Of a DNA stretch of 64,000 bases, positions 45,701 through 57,540 are shown one piece after another (the first letter of the stretch is position 1; each line of letters begins with the position of its first letter). The DNA is taken from positions 1-64,000 of the forward strand of contig NZ_JAIWPT010000014.1 in the NCBI RefSeq assembly GCF_021191695.1, read 5' to 3'. This DNA comes from Proluteimonas luteida. Lineage in GTDB: Bacteria; Pseudomonadota; Gammaproteobacteria; Xanthomonadales; Xanthomonadaceae. The notes beneath the pieces were generated by a model that did not search any database, was not told the DNA's origin, and saw nothing but the letters and a program-made list of their open reading frames with translations. Both the position numbers and the translations under genes were made by a program.

Positions 45701-45817
45701 CCGCCCTACGACGCGACCTACACCGGCTATCCGTACTACGACATCGCCTGGTTCGACACCGAGGGCCGCAGCTTCTACCTGCAGTACACCCACAAGTTCG
45801 GCGGTGCGGCGCTGTAG
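42716..45817 (+). CDS. TonB-dependent outer-membrane receptor with signalling domain
   Basis: The 1033-residue protein has a signal peptide, then an STN signalling domain (ALQIPAGDLATALDAYARQADVQLVY), a Pro/Ala linker, the plug (TGSRIPRAQVEGPAPITVMTAQDI, GRRIADFPLPFGGRSNFTDI, GSASAIYGSDAIAGVVNFILK) and a 22-strand-type barrel ending in an aromatic-alternating last strand (YLQYTHKFGGAAL). STN receptors signal through FecR to the FecI sigma factor encoded just upstream, forming a substrate-induced regulon. The ligand is unknown; several Cys pairs lie in barrel loops. The barrel type resembles receptors for peptides or glycans as much as siderophore receptors. Confidence 0.92.
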   Translation: MRPLRPLCTALLAAACSLALHAQAQAPRSPAAASPQPGALQGNALQIPAGDLATALDAYARQADVQLVYRADQLRGVRTAGVQGRLPPREALAQLLRGTGFDARHDGDNAVVIVQRPVLAQAGATTPVARPAAAPPPAAEPAPVTELQTLQVTGSRIPRAQVEGPAPITVMTAQDIAAGGFTSVPDVMQSLTQNGGQTQSEQSAGGSDFSPGAQQVDLRALGPNHTLVLVNGRRIADFPLPFGGRSNFTDISSLPLGMIERIEVLTGSASAIYGSDAIAGVVNFILKRQADGTTVDYRYGQTERGDAQSHRLNLSSGLSRGAFNIVGGLEYRRQDPLWGYERAQQDSTFDAPTTNSRLPSRTFLVTDWWDDYIDPGADTCAALGHLNEGSVQHAYRNRYGYYCGSDRSVAYRSVISRRDGLNAYASMQYRFDGGSEWFADVQLGRHEVSMFRGPRSWSLMTADGNEEGYFFNQATDQIEYWQRQFTREEMGGLGTGMVETVQKTFGVTTGLTGTLPGDWDYELALGHSQYKAEISWPQIVAARANALFLGEQLPGEHVFRGVAYPIFDAPHARLYTPLTRAEYDSIFARTTYHPQSESQTLALTLTQGELFTLPGGAAGFAATAELGHQSYDLRPDPLATEYYYYSWKDSDGKGSRNRWALAGELRMPLHETLNLSAAGRYDQYRFAGRDPGRFTWSTGVEWRPLDSLLVRGSYGTAFRAPDLHYVFAGPGNDETSVDDYYRCATEEPGESIDDCSYSREGIIRSRAGNRELNPETSDSWTAGTVWSPVPWFDVAVDYFSIDMRDQVQDLRVDEVMRWERDCRLGTADPASETCIDMVGRVTRLADGSLYGVHVDPINIARERTNGIDASANLRWETGIGTFRLAAGHTWVRTHEIQPYADVATEDAFAINSGHDIPRTKSSLRVSWENADWSASIQGRRLGRLPNDDSYYEIWSPDDGTDPWLPATYRYNANVQYRFNDHARLSLSVVNLFDKMPPYDATYTGYPYYDIAWFDTEGRSFYLQYTHKFGGAAL

Positions 45818-45934
45818 CGTTCCGGGCCGGACGGCAGGCCGTGCCGCCGGCTTCCGGCGGTATCGCCGCACTGCAGGCGCGGCTGCGGGAATTCCGTTCC
45901 GGAAGACCGCTGGAGAAGACTGCGTCGCCTGCGC

Positions 45935-47287
45935 TCAGCGCACGATCCGCGCGCCGCGCAGCTGCGGCGCGCCGTCGACGACGTCGGTCCAGACCACGTA
46001 GCCCTGGCCATCGACGACCTGCAGCTGCGGGAACCCGGTCGCGCGGCCGCGGCCCTGCAGCGTGGCGACCTCGATGCGCTCGTACTCGGTGGCCAGGTCC
46101 GGGCTGCGGCGCGACAGCCACAATGTCTGCACGCCGGCCTCCTCGCGCAGCCACAGCGCCCAGGCCTGCTGCGCGTCGAGCGCCACCGCGACCCGCCCCT
46201 GCACGGCCTCGCCGCTGTCGAGCACGACCGGCGCGGCGAACGCGTCGCCGGCGTCGTCGCTGCGCGCCAGTTGCACGAGCGGCGTGCCGGCCGGCGCGCT
46301 GTACCAGCCGACCAGGAGCGCGTCGCCGTCGGCGGCGACGTCCGGGCCGTTGACCGGGCAGGCCGGCATCGTCCAGTTGTCGGCATGGACGACGGCGGGT
46401 GCGGTCCATGCGGCACCGTCGAAGCGCGTGAGCAGGATGTCGCGGATCTCGGCGTCGCTGCGGCCCCGGTAGACGACGACCGGGCCGCGCGCGGTGACCG
46501 CCGCGGCGGTCTGGCAGCAGTCGCAGACGCTGGCGTCGATCTCGTGGTCGGCGGTGCGGCGCAGGTTGGCGTCGAACACCGCCGCGCGCAGCGTCATCGG
46601 CCCGCCGCCGCCATGCGGATCGCCACCCGCGGCATCGTGCCCGTCGTGGCCGGTGGCAGCGCCGGTGTTGCGCCCGTCGAGCCAGGCCAGCCCGATGCTG
46701 CCGTCGCCGCCCTGCGCCCACATCGACACGAAACCGTGTTCGGTCGGCGTGCCGTCGTCGTGCGGCACCACCGGACTGCCCCAGTTCGCGCCGCCGTCGC
46801 GCGAACGCACCAGCGCGATGTCGTAGGCATACGGGGCATCGCCGCTCTTCTGCAGCCAGTGCGCCCACAGCGCACCATCGGGCGTCGCCGCCATGTGCGG
46901 CGTGTCGGCCCAGTTGACGAACATGCGGTTGCCGATCGCGATCGTCGCCGGCGCGGTACGCCAGCGCTGCTGCGCGGGGTCGAAGCGCGAGAACTGGAAC
47001 ACGTGGCGGCGGCCCTGGCGCGAGTTGATCCAGCCCAGCAGCAGGCTGCCGTCCGGCGCGCGCGACAGGTCGGGCGTCGCCGATCCGGCCTCGACCGCGG
47101 GCAGCGCCCAGTCGAGCAGCTGGCTCGCCGCTTCGGGCGTGGCCGTGGCGCGGGCGGCGACCGGCGCGGCGCCGGTGTCGCCGGCATCGCGGCCGCAGCC
47201 GGCAGCGGCCAGCAGCAGCGAGGCGCAGGCGAGGGCCGCCAGGCGGCGGACGGGACGGCGGCGTGCGGTGTCGACGGTCGGATCCAT
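45935..47287 (-). CDS. sialidase-like beta-propeller lipoprotein
   Basis: The 450-residue protein has a lipoprotein signal (LAALACASLLLAAAGCGRD). It then has a beta-propeller with Asp-box-like repeats such as VRSRDGGANWGSPV and ARSDDAGDAFAAPV, seen in sialidases and BNR proteins. The catalytic Arg triad of true sialidases was not identified. A CDCC cluster (ASVCDCCQTAAAV) and a His/Gly-rich loop (GHDGHDAAGGDPHGGGG) hint at metal binding. It converges on the TonB receptor gene. Confidence 0.8.
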   Translation of the reverse strand: MDPTVDTARRRPVRRLAALACASLLLAAAGCGRDAGDTGAAPVAARATATPEAASQLLDWALPAVEAGSATPDLSRAPDGSLLLGWINSRQGRRHVFQFSRFDPAQQRWRTAPATIAIGNRMFVNWADTPHMAATPDGALWAHWLQKSGDAPYAYDIALVRSRDGGANWGSPVVPHDDGTPTEHGFVSMWAQGGDGSIGLAWLDGRNTGAATGHDGHDAAGGDPHGGGGPMTLRAAVFDANLRRTADHEIDASVCDCCQTAAAVTARGPVVVYRGRSDAEIRDILLTRFDGAAWTAPAVVHADNWTMPACPVNGPDVAADGDALLVGWYSAPAGTPLVQLARSDDAGDAFAAPVVLDSGEAVQGRVAVALDAQQAWALWLREEAGVQTLWLSRRSPDLATEYERIEVATLQGRGRATGFPQLQVVDGQGYVVWTDVVDGAPQLRGARIVR

Positions 47288-47331
47288 GGACGAAGGTTAC
47301 CCTGTCCGCAGGTTCCGCCACGCGATCCGCC

Positions 47332-47700
47332 ATGACCGTCATCGTCGCCCGCTATGCCGATCCCCTCGAGGCCCAGATCGCCGCCGGCCTGCTGCAGGCC
47401 GAGGGCATCGACGTGCACCTGGGCGACCAGCACATGGCGCTGGCGAACTGGGAATGGCGGCTGGCGATCGGCGGCGTGAAGCTGCACGTCCGCGACGACC
47501 AGCTGGCGCATGCGCGCGAGGTCATCCGGCGGCTCGATGCCGGCGAGTTCCGCCTGCCGGCCGACGAGGCCGACGACGACCCGGCCACGGACGCGGACGT
47601 CGCGCCGAACCGCGAGAGCTGGTCGAGCCGGCTCGCCTACGTCGCGCTGATGCTGTTCGCGATCCCGCTGCCATGGCGGCGGCGCCCGCCAAGCGACTGA
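47332..47700 (+). CDS. DUF2007-type protein with C-terminal hydrophobic segment
   Basis: The 122-residue protein begins [33 protein letters not shown], the pattern of DUF2007 proteins (a small alpha/beta domain related to PII-like folds). It ends with a short hydrophobic stretch ([15 protein letters not shown]) and basic residues. ATG 47332 was chosen by homology; the frame extends upstream. The function is unknown. Confidence 0.8.
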   Translation: MTVIVARYADPLEAQIAAGLLQAEGIDVHLGDQHMALANWEWRLAIGGVKLHVRDDQLAHAREVIRRLDAGEFRLPADEADDDPATDADVAPNRESWSSRLAYVALMLFAIPLPWRRRPPSD

Positions 47701-47827
47701 CGGCCCGCACGATCCCGGCAACGGCGCTGCCTGTGCGCTGCGGCGCGGCTTGTCAACGGGTTCCGCTGGCCGGACCCGGCGGCGACAATCCGCGCGCGGC
47801 ATTCCGGCCGCGACTCGACTGGACACG

Positions 47828-50182
<2,355 letters not shown>

Positions 50183-50234
50183 GCCGCGCGAGTTTCGGGC
50201 GCTTCGCCCAAATCCGGGAAAGACGCGCGCGTTG

Positions 50235-50448
50235 CGTAGGTCGGCCCCACGCGGCCGACGCGCACGGCGTCCGGATTCGCAAGGTATCGGGGCATCCGTC
50301 GACGCGAGCTGGCCGGGCGTCCCGGCGTCGGGGGCGTTGCCCCGACCTACGACAGGCGAATCCCGGGAATCGGATAGGAACCGAATCCAATACGGATCGT
50401 CGGAGCGGCCCATGGCCGCGAAACGCCGGTCGCGCCATGGGCCGCTCC
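50235..50448. repeat. two REP-type inverted pairs in the tex-gcd gap
   Basis: CGTAGGTCGG at 50235-50244 is inverted as CCGACCTACG near 50343-50351. Separately, GGAGCGGCCCATGG (50402-50415) is perfectly inverted as CCATGGGCCGCTCC (50435-50448). The first unit is the family also found at 14495. No gene lies in the 404-base gap 50183-50586. Confidence 0.75.
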
Positions 50449-50484
50449 TGCTGTTCGTGGGTCTGATCACCCGGCCCACAAACG

Positions 50485-50501
50485 TACTGAACGGTACAGT
50501 A
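50485..50501. promoter_or_regulatory. candidate TetR operator and promoter for gcd
   Basis: TACTG-N7-CAGTA is followed directly by TATTATAT, an unusually AT-rich -10-like box in this GC-rich genome, about 85 bases before the gcd ATG. The TetR gene lies at the end of the same transcript, so binding here would give autoregulation. This is inferred, not shown. Confidence 0.4.
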
Positions 50502-50586
50502 TTATATTCCGGCAGCCCCGCGAGCCGGCAGCCGTCGCGCCCGAGGCTCTCCGGTGGTCGCGCCCCCTTTTCCGAGATCCGACGAC

Positions 50587-53034
50587 ATGAACACTGTTTC
50601 CGCGGCGCCCGAGCGCGCCGGTTCCGGCCATTGGCCGCTGCGCCTGTTCGGCGCCGCGCTGATCCTGATCGGACTGCCGCTGCTGGGCGGCGGTCTCTAC
50701 CTGATCACCCTGGGCGGCTCCTGGTACTACCTGCTGGCCGGCCTGGCGCTGGCGGTGAGCGGGTTCTTCTACTTCCGCCGTGCGCCGGTCGCGACCTGGC
50801 TGCTGGCCGCCACCACCGTGGCGACCGTGCTTTGGTCGCTGTGGGAAGTCGGTGCCCGGTTCTGGCCGCTGGTGCCGCGGCTGGCGCCGTTCCTGGTGCT
50901 GGCGTTCTTCGCCGCGCTGCTGCAGCCCTGCCTGCGTGGCGGCCGCGGCAAGGGCCCGAGCTGGTCGCTGGCCGGCGTGCTGGCGCTGGGCACGGTGGTC
51001 GGCCTGTGGTCGATGACCCGCCCGCACGGGGTGATCCGCAACGACGCCACGCTGCAGCCGATCGCCGGTGCGCAGGTCACCGCCTCGCCCGAGCGCTGGC
51101 AGCATTACGGCAACTCGCCGGCCGGCACCCGCTACGTCGACATCGCCCAGATCGACCGCGACAACGTGGCCGGTCTCGAAGTCGCCTGGACCTACCGCAC
51201 CGGCGAGTTCGCCGAAGGCGCATCCGAACAGCAGAACACCCCGCTGCAGGTCGGCGAGCTGCTCTACACCTGCACGCCGGAGAACAAGGTCTACGCGCTG
51301 GACGTGGATACCGGCGAGGAACGCTGGCGCTACGACGCCAAACCGGCCGAGACCCGCACCTGGAACCGCTGCCGCGGCCTGGGCTACTACGCGCCGGGCG
51401 AGGTCGCCGCGCCCTACGCCTTCGCCGAGGATGCCGAGTTCCGCGCGGCCCGCGCGGACGCAGCCGCGACATCGGCCGCGCCGGCCACCTGCGCCGCGCG
51501 CATCGTCATGACCACCATCGACGCGCGCCTGATCCAGCTCGACGCCGCCACCGGCGTGCCCTGCGCCGATTTCGGCAACGGCGGCACGGTGGACCTGTCG
51601 GTCGGCATGGGCGACATCGAGCCCAACGTCTACTGGTACTACCTGACCTCGGCCCCGACCGTGGTCCACAACCTGATCATCCTCGGCGGCTGGACCTTCG
51701 ACGGCCGTTCCACCGACGAGCCCTCGGGCGTGGTCCGCGCCTTCAGCGCCGACACCGGCGCGCTGATCTGGGCCTGGGACCTGGGCAACCCGGCGATCAC
51801 CAAGCTGCCGCCCGACGGCGAAACCTATACCCGCTCGACCCCGAACGTCTGGTCGACCCCGGCGTTCGATGCAGAGCTGGGCCTGGTCTACCTGCCCACC
51901 GGCAACCAGCAGCCCGACTTCTGGGGCGGCGTGCGCCCGCCGCTGACCGAGAAGTACTCCAGCTCGGTGGTCGCGCTGGACATCGCCACCGGCCGCGAGC
52001 GCTGGACCTTCCAGACCGTGCACCACGACATCTGGGACTACGACGTGCCCGCGCAGCCGGCGCTGGTGGACCTGCCCGACGGCGACGGCGGGACCACCCC
52101 GGCGCTGGTGCAGCTGACCAAGCGCGGGCAGATCTTCCTGCTCGACCGCCGCGACGGCACCCCGCTGGCCAACGTGGAGGAGAAGCCGGCGCCGCAGGAC
52201 GTGGCGGCCGGCGACTGGGTCGCACCGACCCAGCCCTACTCGACCGGCATGCCGGCGCTGGGCGCCGACCCGCTGACCGAGCGCGACATGTGGGGCGCGA
52301 CGTTCTTCGACCAGCTGTACTGCCGCATCGCGTTCCGCCAGCTCAACTATCACGGCGAGTTCACCGCGCCCAGCCTGACCCCGACGCTGATCTACCCCGG
52401 CTACTACGGCGGCTTCAACTGGGGCAGCGCCGCGGTCGAGGAACGCACCGGCACGCTGTTCCTCAACGACATCCGCATGCCGCAGGTGGTCCAGCTGCAG
52501 CCGCGCGAGGACGTGGACGTCGCCGCGCTGACCTCCGGCCACGGCGTCGGCAGCACCTACCCGATGGACGGCACCCCGTTCGTCATCGACCACCGCGCGT
52601 TCAACTCGCCGCTCGGCGTGCCCTGCCACGCACCGCCGTGGGGCGTGTTCGCGGCGATCGACCTGCAGGCGCGCAAACTGCTGTGGGAGCGGCCGGCGGG
52701 TTCGGTCAGGGACGTCAAGCTGCATGGCATCCGTCCCGGCTTTCCGGCCGAGGTCGGCATGCCGACGCTCGGCGGCGGCGTGGTCACCGCCGGCGGCCTG
52801 GCGTTCTATGCTGGCACCCAGGACTACTACCTGCGCGCACTCGACATCGCCAGCGGCGACGAGCTGTGGAAGGGCCGGCTGCCGGTCGGCGCGCAGGCCA
52901 CGCCGATGAGCTACGTCTCGCCGAAGACCGGCCGCCAGTACGTGGTGATCGCCGCCGGCGGGGCGCGCCAGTCGCCGGACCGCGGCGACTACGTGATAGC
53001 GTACGCGCTCCCCGCGACCCGCCCGGCAGAGTAA
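50587..53034 (+). CDS. gcd: membrane-bound PQQ-dependent dehydrogenase (glucose/quinate/shikimate type)
   Basis: The 815-residue protein has five N-terminal membrane helices (residues about 20-145). The eight-bladed PQQ propeller in the periplasm follows: WQHYGNSPAGTRYVDIAQIDRDNVAGLEVAWTYRTGE, YALDVDTGEERWRYDA, TGNQQPDFWGGVRP and VGMPTLGGGVVTAGGLAFYAGTQDYYLRALD. It oxidises a sugar or polyol and passes electrons to ubiquinone. Glucose and quinate/shikimate enzymes share this layout, so the substrate is not fixed by eye. PQQ synthesis genes are not in the window. Its stop codon overlaps the TetR ATG (TAATG). Confidence 0.88.
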   Translation: MNTVSAAPERAGSGHWPLRLFGAALILIGLPLLGGGLYLITLGGSWYYLLAGLALAVSGFFYFRRAPVATWLLAATTVATVLWSLWEVGARFWPLVPRLAPFLVLAFFAALLQPCLRGGRGKGPSWSLAGVLALGTVVGLWSMTRPHGVIRNDATLQPIAGAQVTASPERWQHYGNSPAGTRYVDIAQIDRDNVAGLEVAWTYRTGEFAEGASEQQNTPLQVGELLYTCTPENKVYALDVDTGEERWRYDAKPAETRTWNRCRGLGYYAPGEVAAPYAFAEDAEFRAARADAAATSAAPATCAARIVMTTIDARLIQLDAATGVPCADFGNGGTVDLSVGMGDIEPNVYWYYLTSAPTVVHNLIILGGWTFDGRSTDEPSGVVRAFSADTGALIWAWDLGNPAITKLPPDGETYTRSTPNVWSTPAFDAELGLVYLPTGNQQPDFWGGVRPPLTEKYSSSVVALDIATGRERWTFQTVHHDIWDYDVPAQPALVDLPDGDGGTTPALVQLTKRGQIFLLDRRDGTPLANVEEKPAPQDVAAGDWVAPTQPYSTGMPALGADPLTERDMWGATFFDQLYCRIAFRQLNYHGEFTAPSLTPTLIYPGYYGGFNWGSAAVEERTGTLFLNDIRMPQVVQLQPREDVDVAALTSGHGVGSTYPMDGTPFVIDHRAFNSPLGVPCHAPPWGVFAAIDLQARKLLWERPAGSVRDVKLHGIRPGFPAEVGMPTLGGGVVTAGGLAFYAGTQDYYLRALDIASGDELWKGRLPVGAQATPMSYVSPKTGRQYVVIAAGGARQSPDRGDYVIAYALPATRPAE

Positions 53035-53678
53035 TGGCCCAGCCCCCGCTGCGTACCGATCCCCCGCCTTCGACGGCGCGGGGCCGGGTCCGGCGGGCGC
53101 GGCTGCTGCAGGTGGCCTGCGAGCACTTTCTCGCCAACGGCTACGACGGCACCTCGATGGATGCCGTCGTCGCCGCGGCCGGCGGTTCCAAGGCCACGCT
53201 GTACCGCAATTTCGGCGACAAGCAGACGCTGTTCGCGGCCTGCATCGCCCACCTGTGCGACGAATTCCTGGCCCGGCTGGCGACGCTGGACATCGAGCAT
53301 CCCGGTTTCGACGATGCGCTGCGCGCGATCCTGCTGGAACTGGTCGACGTGGTCGGCTCGCCGCGGCATGTCGAGTTCTACCGGCTGGTCGTGGCCGGTG
53401 CCGGCGTGCCCGGCGTCGGCGAGGCCTGGTACCGGCACGGCCCGCAGGTCTGGCACCGCCTGCTCACGCGCCTGCTCGACCGCCACGCGCGTGCGACCGG
53501 CGATACGCCCGCAACGATCCCGCACGGCACCCTGGCCGAGCTGCTGTTCGACAGCCTGCTGGCCCACCTGACCATCGAGACCGTGATCCTCGGCCACGCG
53601 ATCGACCGCGACCGCGTCGCCGCGCGGATCGAGGCGATCGTGACCGCGGCCCGGCAGCTGGTCGCGCCCAAGGCTTGA
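53034..53678 (+). CDS. TetR/AcrR-family regulator
   Basis: The 214-residue protein has the N-terminal helix-turn-helix ACEHFLANGYDGTSMDAVVAAAGGSKATLYRNFGDKQTLFAACI and a helical ligand domain. It overlaps the dehydrogenase stop by one base, so it probably controls that gene and itself. A proline-rich leader of about 18 residues precedes the DNA-binding domain. Confidence 0.9.
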   Translation: MAQPPLRTDPPPSTARGRVRRARLLQVACEHFLANGYDGTSMDAVVAAAGGSKATLYRNFGDKQTLFAACIAHLCDEFLARLATLDIEHPGFDDALRAILLELVDVVGSPRHVEFYRLVVAGAGVPGVGEAWYRHGPQVWHRLLTRLLDRHARATGDTPATIPHGTLAELLFDSLLAHLTIETVILGHAIDRDRVAARIEAIVTAARQLVAPKA

Positions 53679-53743
53679 CCTCGGCTGGCGGGACAGGCCG
53701 CGTAACGGACCCGGGCGGCGCCTGCCGTCGGCCCGATGTTCCA

Positions 53744-53855
53744 AAAATCGTTACATTGAATGACTACTAATCCAGGATGCATGAAAAATTTATCATTAAA
53801 ATCAGTGGATTAAGATAGATCTATCTGCTAGATTCGTTTCAGGAATCGTTACACC
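53744..53855. promoter_or_regulatory. AT-rich control region of the HipA-like gene
   Basis: AATCGTTACA occurs twice in direct orientation (53746-53755 and 53844-53853), 98 bases apart. Between them AGATAGATCTATCT (53813-53826) is a perfect 14-base palindrome. The region is strikingly AT-rich for this genome. The following protein carries its own winged helix, so these are natural candidates for its binding sites. Confidence 0.5.
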
Positions 53856-53867
53856 TCGGGTATTGCC

Positions 53868-55262
53868 ATGCACGCAGGCTCCGTCCCGACCGCCGATGCC
53901 CTGCTTGCCCGTCTCCGGCATCAGGGCCGTCAATCGTCGTCGACCCTGCTGACCGCACTGGGTATCAGCCGGCCGACCTTGGCGCGCGCGGTGGCTGCCA
54001 CGCCGGGCGTGGTCCGTCTGGGCAAGGCCAGGGCCACGCAGTACGCACTTGCGCGCGCGATCCGCGGCGAATGGCAATGGCCGCTGTACAGGCTCGATGC
54101 CGACGCGCGCGTGCAACCGCTGGGCATGCTGCTGGCGCTGGACCGTGGTGAATTCGCGTTCGTCAGCGAGGCGCATCCGGCCAGCCTGCCGCCGGCCAGC
54201 CTGCTGCATCCGCCCTTCGAACAGGGCATCTATCCCGACGTGCCATGGTTTCTTGACGACCTGCGTCCGAACGGCTTCCTCGGCCGCACCTATGCACACC
54301 GGATGGCGGATGCATTGCGGCTGCCCGGCGACCTGGCGCGCTGGGATTCCGGCCATGTCATCACCGCGCTGCTGCATGGCGGTTCCGCCCAGACCGGCGA
54401 CCTGATCCTCGGCGATGCGGCGCTGGAACGCGCATTGCGCGAACGCCTGGATCCGCCCGACCGCGTGACCATGGCCGAGCGCGCCGTGCGCTATCCGCGC
54501 ATGGCCGACGACGTGCTGCAGGGCGAGCCGCCCGGTTCCTCGCCGGGTGGGGAGCAGGCCAAGTTCACCGCGACCATCGAGGCGGGCGACCGACGCCACG
54601 CGGCCATCGTCAAGTTCAGCATCGCCGGCAGCAGCGCCGCCGCGCGACGCTGGGCCAGCCTGCTGCGTTGCGAAGCGCTGGCGGGCCAGGTGCTGAGCGC
54701 GCACGGCCTGCCTGCCGCGCAGGCGGCATTGGTCGAAGCCGACGGGCAGGTCTTCCTCGAATCGCGCCGTTTCGACCGCAGCGACGACGTGCTCGGCCGG
54801 CGCGGCTTCGTGTCGCTGTCGGCGATCGCCACCGCATTCTTCGCCGAGGCATCGCTGCCGTGGTGGCAGTTGGCCAGGCGACTGGAGGCCGACGGCTGGA
54901 TCGATGCCGGAACCGCCACGCAGTTGTCGCGCCTGCACTGGTTCGGCGCGCTGATCGCCAACAGCGACATGCACCTGGGCAATGCCGGACTGGTGCTGAC
55001 CGACACGCTGCCACTACGGGCCGCGCCGGCCTACGACATGCTGCCGATGTGGCTGCGTCCCGGCGCGCAGGGCCATGTGGCGATCCGCGATTACGCCGTG
55101 CCGATCCCGCCCGCCGGCCAAGTCGACGCATGGCGCTGGGCGGCGCATGCCGCCTGCGATTTCTGGCGACAGGTGCAGCGACTCGACGCCGTGGAGGCCG
55201 ACGTCAGGCAATTCGCACAGCGCATCGAGCGCGATATCCGGGAGATGACGGCACGGTTCTGA
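53868..55262 (+). CDS. HipA-like kinase with N-terminal winged helix (YjjJ type)
   Basis: In this 464-residue protein residues 1-70 form a winged helix (LLTALGISRPTLARAVAATPGVVRLG). The rest is a HipA-fold kinase: PPGSSPGGEQAKFTA (Gly-rich loop), the catalytic NSDMHLGNAGL and the metal-binding APAYDMLPMWL. HipA proteins phosphorylate glutamyl-tRNA synthetase or related targets and slow growth. In E. coli YjjJ has this same fused layout without a separate HipB, so the winged helix may serve as built-in antitoxin or repressor. No hipB gene flanks it. The upstream region has matching palindromes. Confidence 0.82.
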   Translation: MHAGSVPTADALLARLRHQGRQSSSTLLTALGISRPTLARAVAATPGVVRLGKARATQYALARAIRGEWQWPLYRLDADARVQPLGMLLALDRGEFAFVSEAHPASLPPASLLHPPFEQGIYPDVPWFLDDLRPNGFLGRTYAHRMADALRLPGDLARWDSGHVITALLHGGSAQTGDLILGDAALERALRERLDPPDRVTMAERAVRYPRMADDVLQGEPPGSSPGGEQAKFTATIEAGDRRHAAIVKFSIAGSSAAARRWASLLRCEALAGQVLSAHGLPAAQAALVEADGQVFLESRRFDRSDDVLGRRGFVSLSAIATAFFAEASLPWWQLARRLEADGWIDAGTATQLSRLHWFGALIANSDMHLGNAGLVLTDTLPLRAAPAYDMLPMWLRPGAQGHVAIRDYAVPIPPAGQVDAWRWAAHAACDFWRQVQRLDAVEADVRQFAQRIERDIREMTARF

Positions 55263-55347
55263 TGCCGGCGCGCAACCTCGCGCGCATTCCCTTGCGCCAC
55301 GATGTCTTAGGTTCGGCCGGCGCCGCCCGTCACCGACGCACCTGCCC

Positions 55348-56526
<1,179 letters not shown>

Positions 56527-56543
56527 GGTCGCGTCGCCCGCGC

Positions 56544-57389
56544 TCAGCGGGCCTGGCGGCGGCCGAGGAACGCCAGCCGCTCCAGCAGGTGCAGGTCCTG
56601 TTCGTTCTTCAGCAGCGCGCCGGCCAGCGGCGGCAGCATCTTCGACGGCTCGGCGGTGGCCAGTTGGCGCGCGGCCAGTTCGTCGGCCATCAGCAGGCGC
56701 AGCCAGTCGATCAGCTCCGACGTCGACGGTTTCTTCTTCAGGCCCGGCACCTCGCGCAGGTCGAAGAACGCGCCCAGCGCGTTGGTCACCAGGGCGCGGT
56801 CGATGTCGGGGAAATGCACGTCGACGATCCTGCGCAGCGTGTCGGCATCGGGAAAGGCGATGTAGTGGAAGAAGCAGCGGCGCAGGAACGCGTCCGGCAG
56901 CTCCTTCTCGTTGTTGGAGGTGATGACGATGACCGGCCGCTGCGTCGCGCGCACCGTCTGGCCGGTCTCGTGCACGTCGAAGGCCATGCGGTCGAGTTCG
57001 TGCAGCAGGTCGTTGGGGAACTCGATGTCGGCCTTGTCGATCTCGTCGATCAGCAGCACCGCGCGCCGTTCGCTCTCGAACGCCTCCCACAGCTTGCCGC
57101 GGCGGATGTAGTGGCCGATGTCGTTGACCCGCGGGTCGCCCAGCTGCGAATCGCGCAGGCGGCTGACCGCGTCGTACTCGTACAGGCCGTGCTGGGCCTT
57201 GGTGGTCGATTTGACGTGCCAGGTCAGCAGCGGCGCGTCGAGCGCGGCGGCCACTTCCTCGGCCAGCAGGGTCTTGCCGGTGCCCGGCTCGCCCTTGATC
57301 AGCAGCGGCCGCTGCAGGGCGATGGCGGCGTCGACCGCCTGCATCAGTTCGGGCGTGGCGACGTAGCGCGAGGTACCTTCGAAGGCCAT
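56544..57389 (-). CDS. MoxR-family AAA+ ATPase
   Basis: The 281-residue protein has Walker A GEPGTGKT (residues 34-41), Walker B AVLLIDEIDKAD, sensor 1 PVIVITSNNEKELPDAFLRR with its Arg pair, and YVATPELMQAVDAAIALQRPLLIKG at the start. It should form a ring and work with the VWA protein encoded next. Confidence 0.92.
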   Translation of the reverse strand: MAFEGTSRYVATPELMQAVDAAIALQRPLLIKGEPGTGKTLLAEEVAAALDAPLLTWHVKSTTKAQHGLYEYDAVSRLRDSQLGDPRVNDIGHYIRRGKLWEAFESERRAVLLIDEIDKADIEFPNDLLHELDRMAFDVHETGQTVRATQRPVIVITSNNEKELPDAFLRRCFFHYIAFPDADTLRRIVDVHFPDIDRALVTNALGAFFDLREVPGLKKKPSTSELIDWLRLLMADELAARQLATAEPSKMLPPLAGALLKNEQDLHLLERLAFLGRRQAR

Positions 57390-57450
57390 GGAATGACGGT
57401 GGTGACGGGGGACGCCAAGCGTAGCAGCCGCCGGCGCGGCGGCGGTTGCG

Positions 57451-57540
57451 TCACGACCCCGGGGACGAAGCCGCGCCGACCACGCCGCGCAGCTGTTCGC
57501 GGTGGCGCCGGCTGCAGGGCACCACGGTGCCGTCGCGACC
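57451..57540 (-). pseudogene. C-terminal remnant of a LytTR-type response regulator
   Basis: On the minus strand RRDGTVVPCSRRHREQLRGVV runs to a TGA at 57451. The phrase G-x-VVP-x-SRRHREQLR is the end of the LytTR DNA-binding domain of AlgR/LytR-type regulators. The upstream frame immediately turns into antisense of the acyltransferase remnant, so only about 30 codons survive. Confidence 0.5.
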
